A stretch of 37,171 nt of DNA from a candidate division FCPU426 bacterium (GTDB taxonomy: Bacteria > Oederibacteriota > Muellerivitia > Muellerivitales > Muellerivitaceae). Within the stretch, counting starts at the first letter, position 1, and the number at the start of each line of letters is the position of its first letter. The stretch spans positions 1 through 37,171 of the forward strand of contig JASHNQ010000084.1 of assembly GCA_030041545.1 (NCBI GenBank), read 5' to 3'. Both the position numbers and the translations under genes were made by a program. Below the pieces are notes generated by a model. It worked only from the letters and a program-made list of their open reading frames with translations. It was not told the origin of the DNA and ran no database searches. Of this stretch, positions 34,106-37,171 are shown one piece after another.

Positions 34106-34366
34106 TCACCAAACGGCTTTGTTCCCAAACAAACGCAGGAAAGTTTCCGCGGCTTGCTCGGCGTCCTGCCCCTCAATGGTCATTTGCAGTTTTTTGCCCC
34201 TGGCGTCCAGCAAAGGAAGGATTTCGATGAAGCTTTTGGCGTCGGCGGCCACTTTTCCCTTTTGGATCGTGACATGCGACTTGAAGCCTACCGCAGCCCG
34301 TTGGAATTCCACCAGCGTCCGAAACTCCAGCTTGGAAGGGTATGGGATGGTTAATTTTTTGGTCAT
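34106..34366 (-). CDS. HPr-like protein lacking the active-site histidine (Crh-like)
   Basis: An 86-residue protein with the HPr fold pattern. Aligning to HPr, the active-site loop (S/G)(I/L)HARPA is replaced by SKLEFRTL (residues 11-18): His15 becomes Glu14, the Arg is kept and the Pro is lost. The second hallmark, the regulatory serine in (A/V)xxKS, is kept as ADAKSFIEILPLL (Ser45). The GKKLQMTIEGQDAEQAAETFLRLF tail matches the last strand and helix of HPr. It therefore cannot act as a PTS phosphocarrier through His, but could be a serine-phosphorylated regulator, like Crh of Bacillus, in which His15 is Gln. GGAG lies six bases before the ATG. No PTS or hprK gene is visible here. Confidence 0.78.
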   Translation of the reverse strand: MTKKLTIPYPSKLEFRTLVEFQRAAVGFKSHVTIQKGKVAADAKSFIEILPLLDARGKKLQMTIEGQDAEQAAETFLRLFGNKAVW

Positions 34367-34856
34367 CTCTCTCTCTCCTTGGACATTAAATAGGTTTTAG
34401 GTTTAAGCGTGGGTAATCGGGTTTGAAAAAAGGTGCCCGGAAAGGAAGGTTAAAAACCTTTCCCAAAGGTGGAACTCAAGGCGGGAGAAGGATCAGATTC
34501 GAAGCGGAGTGAAAGGGATTGGGGGGGAGACCGAGAGGAAGACGACGATACCCGCTTCTTGGGAGCCACAAGCGGGCCAAGTGGCCGAAGAAGTGCCCAC
34601 AGTAGAAGTTGGAACGAATGCGCAGGGTTTTTGAAACTGGGATTCCAACTGTCGGACCAGGGTTTTTCCAAAACCCAGGCCGTGGCCCTTGGAGTAAAGG
34701 GATGTTTGGCGGTAAAAAGGTGGGCAACGCAGGCTCATGACCAAGAGTTGGCGGCAGGCAAAGGGAAACAAGATAGCCGCCAACAGGCATCCCAGGAAAA
34801 CACGCCGGAAAAACGCCGATCGACCCATCAAAGCGCCTGCCTTCTTCCACTGCAAA
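34367..34856. other. About 490 bases without a confident gene
   Basis: Three overlapping frames are open on the minus strand. One (34493-34828) would start MGRSAFFRRVFLGCLLAAIL with a signal-like segment, but it has a weak start site, an odd composition (Pro/Ser/Cys-rich) and no recognised domain. A plus-strand frame (34469-34933) overlaps the neighbouring coding gene. This may be a decayed gene or non-coding DNA. Confidence 0.35.
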
Positions 34857-34885
34857 CGGCCAAGCCAATTTTTTTGGCTTGGCCG
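34857..34885 (-). terminator. Terminator-like hairpin after the Trp-rich gene
   Basis: A perfect 12-base-pair stem (CGGCCAAGCCAA at 34857-34868, TTGGCTTGGCCG at 34874-34885) with an all-T loop on the plus strand. It lies eight bases after the stop of the gene at 34893. The T-run after it on the minus strand is short. Confidence 0.65.
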
Positions 34886-34892
34886 GGTTCCT

Positions 34893-36095
34893 TCAGGCTT
34901 TGGAGCCGCCGACGGGGGTGCCGTCCTCGTTGAAGGTCTCGAAGGTCCCATCCTTGAAGAGCAATAAAATCCTCGTGGGGCCGCTCTCCGCGCTGGAAAA
35001 CTTCACCTCATCCACGTTGGAATCCAGGTAAACGGGTTTGGCCTTGGGGTTCTTCAAGTCGTATAGGAAGGCGTCGCCCTGGGACGACACCGTCACCTTG
35101 ACTTTTCCGTCCTGGCTCGTGAAATCCACCGACCCGTTCTCATCCCGGGGCGCCGGGTTCGACTCGCTATAGCCGCTATTAGGTTGGACCAGCTTTCCGT
35201 CCGTCCCGTAAACCGGGCCGCCATAATCCTCCGGATTGTAGCCCGCGGAGCCATTGTTATTGTTGCCGTTGTCGCCGTTCGATTGGGCTGGAGTGTAGTT
35301 TCCATTGTTGTACACATAAACCGTCGTGGTCGCGGGGTCCTCCCACCACCACCATCCGTTCCACCACCAGCACCAATTGCCCCACCAGGGGTCATACCAC
35401 CACCAATTGCCCCAGTAAAACTGGGTCCAGAAGAAAGCCCCGCCGAAATACCAGCCCCACCACAAGTTCCCGAAACGGTCGTAGTAATTGCAGTAATTGT
35501 AGCCGTTCCAACTGTGCCAGTAGTAGTTGCCGGGCCTCCCATTAAAGGTTAGGCGGGCATTCACCTCAGCCCTGAAACCCCGGCTGTTGGCGATGGCCGC
35601 CATTTGGTTGCGGATCCCGGCGCTGCTCATCCGGGAAGGCGAAACCGTGGAAGCCGAGAAAGCCCGGCCGTCCGGGCCCCGGCTGGGCATACCCGGCGCG
35701 GACCCGCTCACGTTGTGGGAAAGCATGGCTTGGCTCGACAGCGGCCTGGGGACGCTGGTCACACCCAGGCGCCGGACGCTTGGGGAAACAACGTTGGAGC
35801 GGTAGCTGCCGTTGTAGGACTGCGCGGAGGAACCAAAACGGTGGTAATAACTGTTGCCGTTTCCACTGTACCCATAACCGCGGTAGTAGTAAGTGCGGTA
35901 CCCGCCGGAGGACCGAAACGCGCGGGAACTGTTGGAGCTTGTGCTGTCATGCCAATTGTCGGTAGAACTGTTTGTTCCGCCCGAGTTGCCGCCCCCTCCC
36001 CCCCCGCCGCGGTCCCCTCCGTCACCGCGGTCAGCTAAAGCCAAACCGCAGGGTAGTAATGCGATCACCATCATGAAAATTAGGGTCTTTTTCAT
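34893..36095 (-). CDS. Exported Trp/Tyr-rich protein of unknown function
   Basis: A 400-residue exported protein with a signal peptide (MVIALLPCGLALA). A Gly/Ser/Asn/Tyr-rich disordered stretch follows (about 22-105, including GGDRGGGGGGG and YRTYYYRGYGYSGNG), then a Ser/Arg/Pro-rich part (about 105-190). The core (about 190-255) is exceptionally aromatic, including FYWGNWWWYDPWWGNWCWWW. Next is an Asn/Gly-rich linker, and last a C-terminal beta domain (about 325-395: GKVKVTVSSQGDAFLYDL, TRILLLFKDGTFETFNEDG). The aromatic core may pack on a surface, glycan or membrane, but no known family is recognised. The ribosome-binding site AAGGA is nine bases from the ATG, and a strong hairpin follows the stop. 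Confidence 0.8.
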   Translation of the reverse strand: MKKTLIFMMVIALLPCGLALADRGDGGDRGGGGGGGNSGGTNSSTDNWHDSTSSNSSRAFRSSGGYRTYYYRGYGYSGNGNSYYHRFGSSAQSYNGSYRSNVVSPSVRRLGVTSVPRPLSSQAMLSHNVSGSAPGMPSRGPDGRAFSASTVSPSRMSSAGIRNQMAAIANSRGFRAEVNARLTFNGRPGNYYWHSWNGYNYCNYYDRFGNLWWGWYFGGAFFWTQFYWGNWWWYDPWWGNWCWWWNGWWWWEDPATTTVYVYNNGNYTPAQSNGDNGNNNNGSAGYNPEDYGGPVYGTDGKLVQPNSGYSESNPAPRDENGSVDFTSQDGKVKVTVSSQGDAFLYDLKNPKAKPVYLDSNVDEVKFSSAESGPTRILLLFKDGTFETFNEDGTPVGGSKA

Positions 36096-36179
36096 GGCGC
36101 ACCATCCTTGGAATCGAAGGCCTTTTCACAGGCCTTCCTCTTGGTTTCTCATTATTTCGACGTTTTATATCCCTAAAAT

Positions 36180-36201
36180 GATTCGAGAAAGGCCTCGAAT
36201 C
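36180..36201. repeat. GATTCGAG/CTCGAATC hairpin upstream of the Trp-rich gene
   Basis: Perfect 8-base arms (36180-36187 and 36194-36201) around AAAGGC, located 85-106 bases before the Trp-rich gene start and about 136 bases after the TolC-family stop. It could be a regulatory dyad or a weak terminator; there is no T-run. Confidence 0.4.
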
Positions 36202-36337
36202 GGAAATACCGTTAAACCCCATAGGGATTTTGTTAGCGCTATTATAAAATATGGGTTCCAGGAACTCCAACAGGTCCTTTCTTCAGCCCTATCCTCAGCC
36301 GCCCTGATCCATTTTCCGGTTTCCCCGTAAATGAGAT

Positions 36338-37171
36338 TCATCTCATCTCCCCGGATGCGCCTCCGTTCAACAGGTATTTTTCGCCGCAAGCCAAGAAAAG
36401 CCGGGTCTTGGTCTCGGCGATTTGGACATCCACGCCGACCATATCCTTCAGGGACTGCTGGAGGTCCGCCAGTGGCCCCAGGAAAGTCAGGTATCTTTGC
36501 CGGGCGAGGGTTACGGCCTTTTGCGCCCCCTCTTGTTCCCCGGCCAAGGTGACTAGGTCCTCCCGTGCCTCCTCCACTTGTTCGGTCAACTTGACGTTCA
36601 GGTCGTTCAAGTAAAGTTGGTCCGTGGAAGCCTCCGCCAGGCGCGCCTCCGCCTCGGCGCGGGCCGCTTTTTCCTCGGCGTCGACGCGGAAACCCTCGAA
36701 TAGGGGAAAGGAAATACCCGCGAAAAGCGAGTAATCCTGTTCGTTGACAAGCCGGGCCCCGCTTAAGTATCCCGCGCTCCCGCCGACTTCCAGGACGGGA
36801 AGGTTTTCAGCGGAATATTTTTGGGCGGTCTCCTGGGCGGATTGGGTTTCCAACTGGGCTTGGGTGACCAAGGGGCTGACGCCCGGCGCTTGGAGAGTTT
36901 CCCATTGGGATTCGGATAGTTCCTCCGGCGCGGGGCAGGAAAAAGCATCGGCATCCAGCCCCGTGTAAAGGGCCAGGCGCTCAAGGCCTGCTTTGTACTG
37001 GCGGCCGAAATCCTCCGTCCGCATGGTCGCGTCGGCTAGTTGGTCCTCGATCAAGTAGCCGGCCACGGGGGAATACTGCCCGTTCCGGACGAACCGGTCG
37101 ACGGTATCCCGGATTCCCGTCAACTCGCCGGCCAGGGCCCGCCAGGCATCCCAATCCCCCTTGAGGCGGAC
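36338..37171 (-). CDS. TolC-family outer-membrane efflux protein, C-terminal part (cut by window edge)
   Basis: Outer-membrane channel component of tripartite export systems. The 277 visible residues run from the right edge to the stop at 36338. They are largely helical with heptad-like patterns, and SLFAGISFPLFEGFRVDAEEKAARAEAEARLAEA is the typical TolC repeat junction (strand, LF.G, then a long helix) seen in the second OEP repeat. A second long helix pair follows (LNVKLTEQVEEAREDLVTLAGEQEGAQKAVTLARQRY). The frame is open to the edge, so the signal peptide and first repeat lie outside. The transporter it serves is not in the window. Confidence 0.88.
   Translation of the reverse strand, partial: VRLKGDWDAWRALAGELTGIRDTVDRFVRNGQYSPVAGYLIEDQLADATMRTEDFGRQYKAGLERLALYTGLDADAFSCPAPEELSESQWETLQAPGVSPLVTQAQLETQSAQETAQKYSAENLPVLEVGGSAGYLSGARLVNEQDYSLFAGISFPLFEGFRVDAEEKAARAEAEARLAEASTDQLYLNDLNVKLTEQVEEAREDLVTLAGEQEGAQKAVTLARQRYLTFLGPLADLQQSLKDMVGVDVQIAETKTRLFLACGEKYLLNGGASGEMR

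Overview
The window reads as a stretch of chromosome from a GC-rich, diderm (Gram-negative type) bacterium. Two outer-membrane porins ending in Phe, a TolC-family protein and several Sec or lipoprotein signal peptides support this. Lipoproteins with very long Thr/Pro/Ser linkers, a BshB1-like deacetylase, many dispersed palindromic repeats and several family members that have lost catalytic residues suggest a little-studied lineage. I cannot assign a phylum from this sequence alone. No phage, plasmid, CRISPR, rRNA or tRNA signature was recognised.

Layout. 1-2.0 kb (minus): start of recA, with a candidate promoter next to a perfect palindrome, then a BshB1-like deacetylase and a cold-shock protein. 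2.4-5.5 kb (plus): one protein fusing an EndoQ-type PHP nuclease to a UvrD/PcrA-type helicase. 5.5-7.9 kb (minus): a membrane-anchored SPFH/flotillin-like protein with four vault-like repeats, and a small acidic protein. 8.1-12.0 kb (plus): a GT4 glycosyltransferase and a secreted YncE-like propeller/phosphoesterase. 12.1-14.2 kb (minus): exported MsrB and a secreted sphingomyelinase-like metallophosphoesterase. 14.3-19.2 kb (minus): two related modular lipoproteins. 19.5-21.2 kb (minus): an OprO/OprP-type porin. 21.7-25.8 kb (minus): a three-gene chemosensory operon (cheA-like, cheW-like, MCP). 26.2-31.2 kb (minus): a complete pstS-pstC-pstA-pstB-phoU operon closed by a strong terminator. 31.6-33.0 kb (minus): a second porin. 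33.3-37.2 kb: a secreted unknown, an HPr-like protein without its active-site histidine, a Trp-rich exported protein and the end of a TolC-family gene.

Phosphate acquisition is the clearest theme. The Pst transporter and PhoU, an OprP-type porin and two secreted phosphoesterases would fit release, outer-membrane entry and uptake of phosphate. TGTTAAC-type 7-4-7 repeats lie upstream of both pstS and the OprP-type porin and are candidate PHO boxes; this is inference.

The most unusual biology is the chemosensory operon. Its CheA-like protein keeps the ATPase boxes, but its Hpt-like domain has no phospho-accepting histidine. The CheW carries an in-frame repeat peptide, the receptor tip is divergent, and no cheY, cheB or cheR is nearby. 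The His-less HPr-like protein at 34.1 kb is a second example of a phosphorelay fold without its phospho-acceptor. The same 14-residue peptide (APALRxGSGQGSDx), encoded by a dispersed palindromic repeat, is inserted in frame in both the deacetylase and the CheW.
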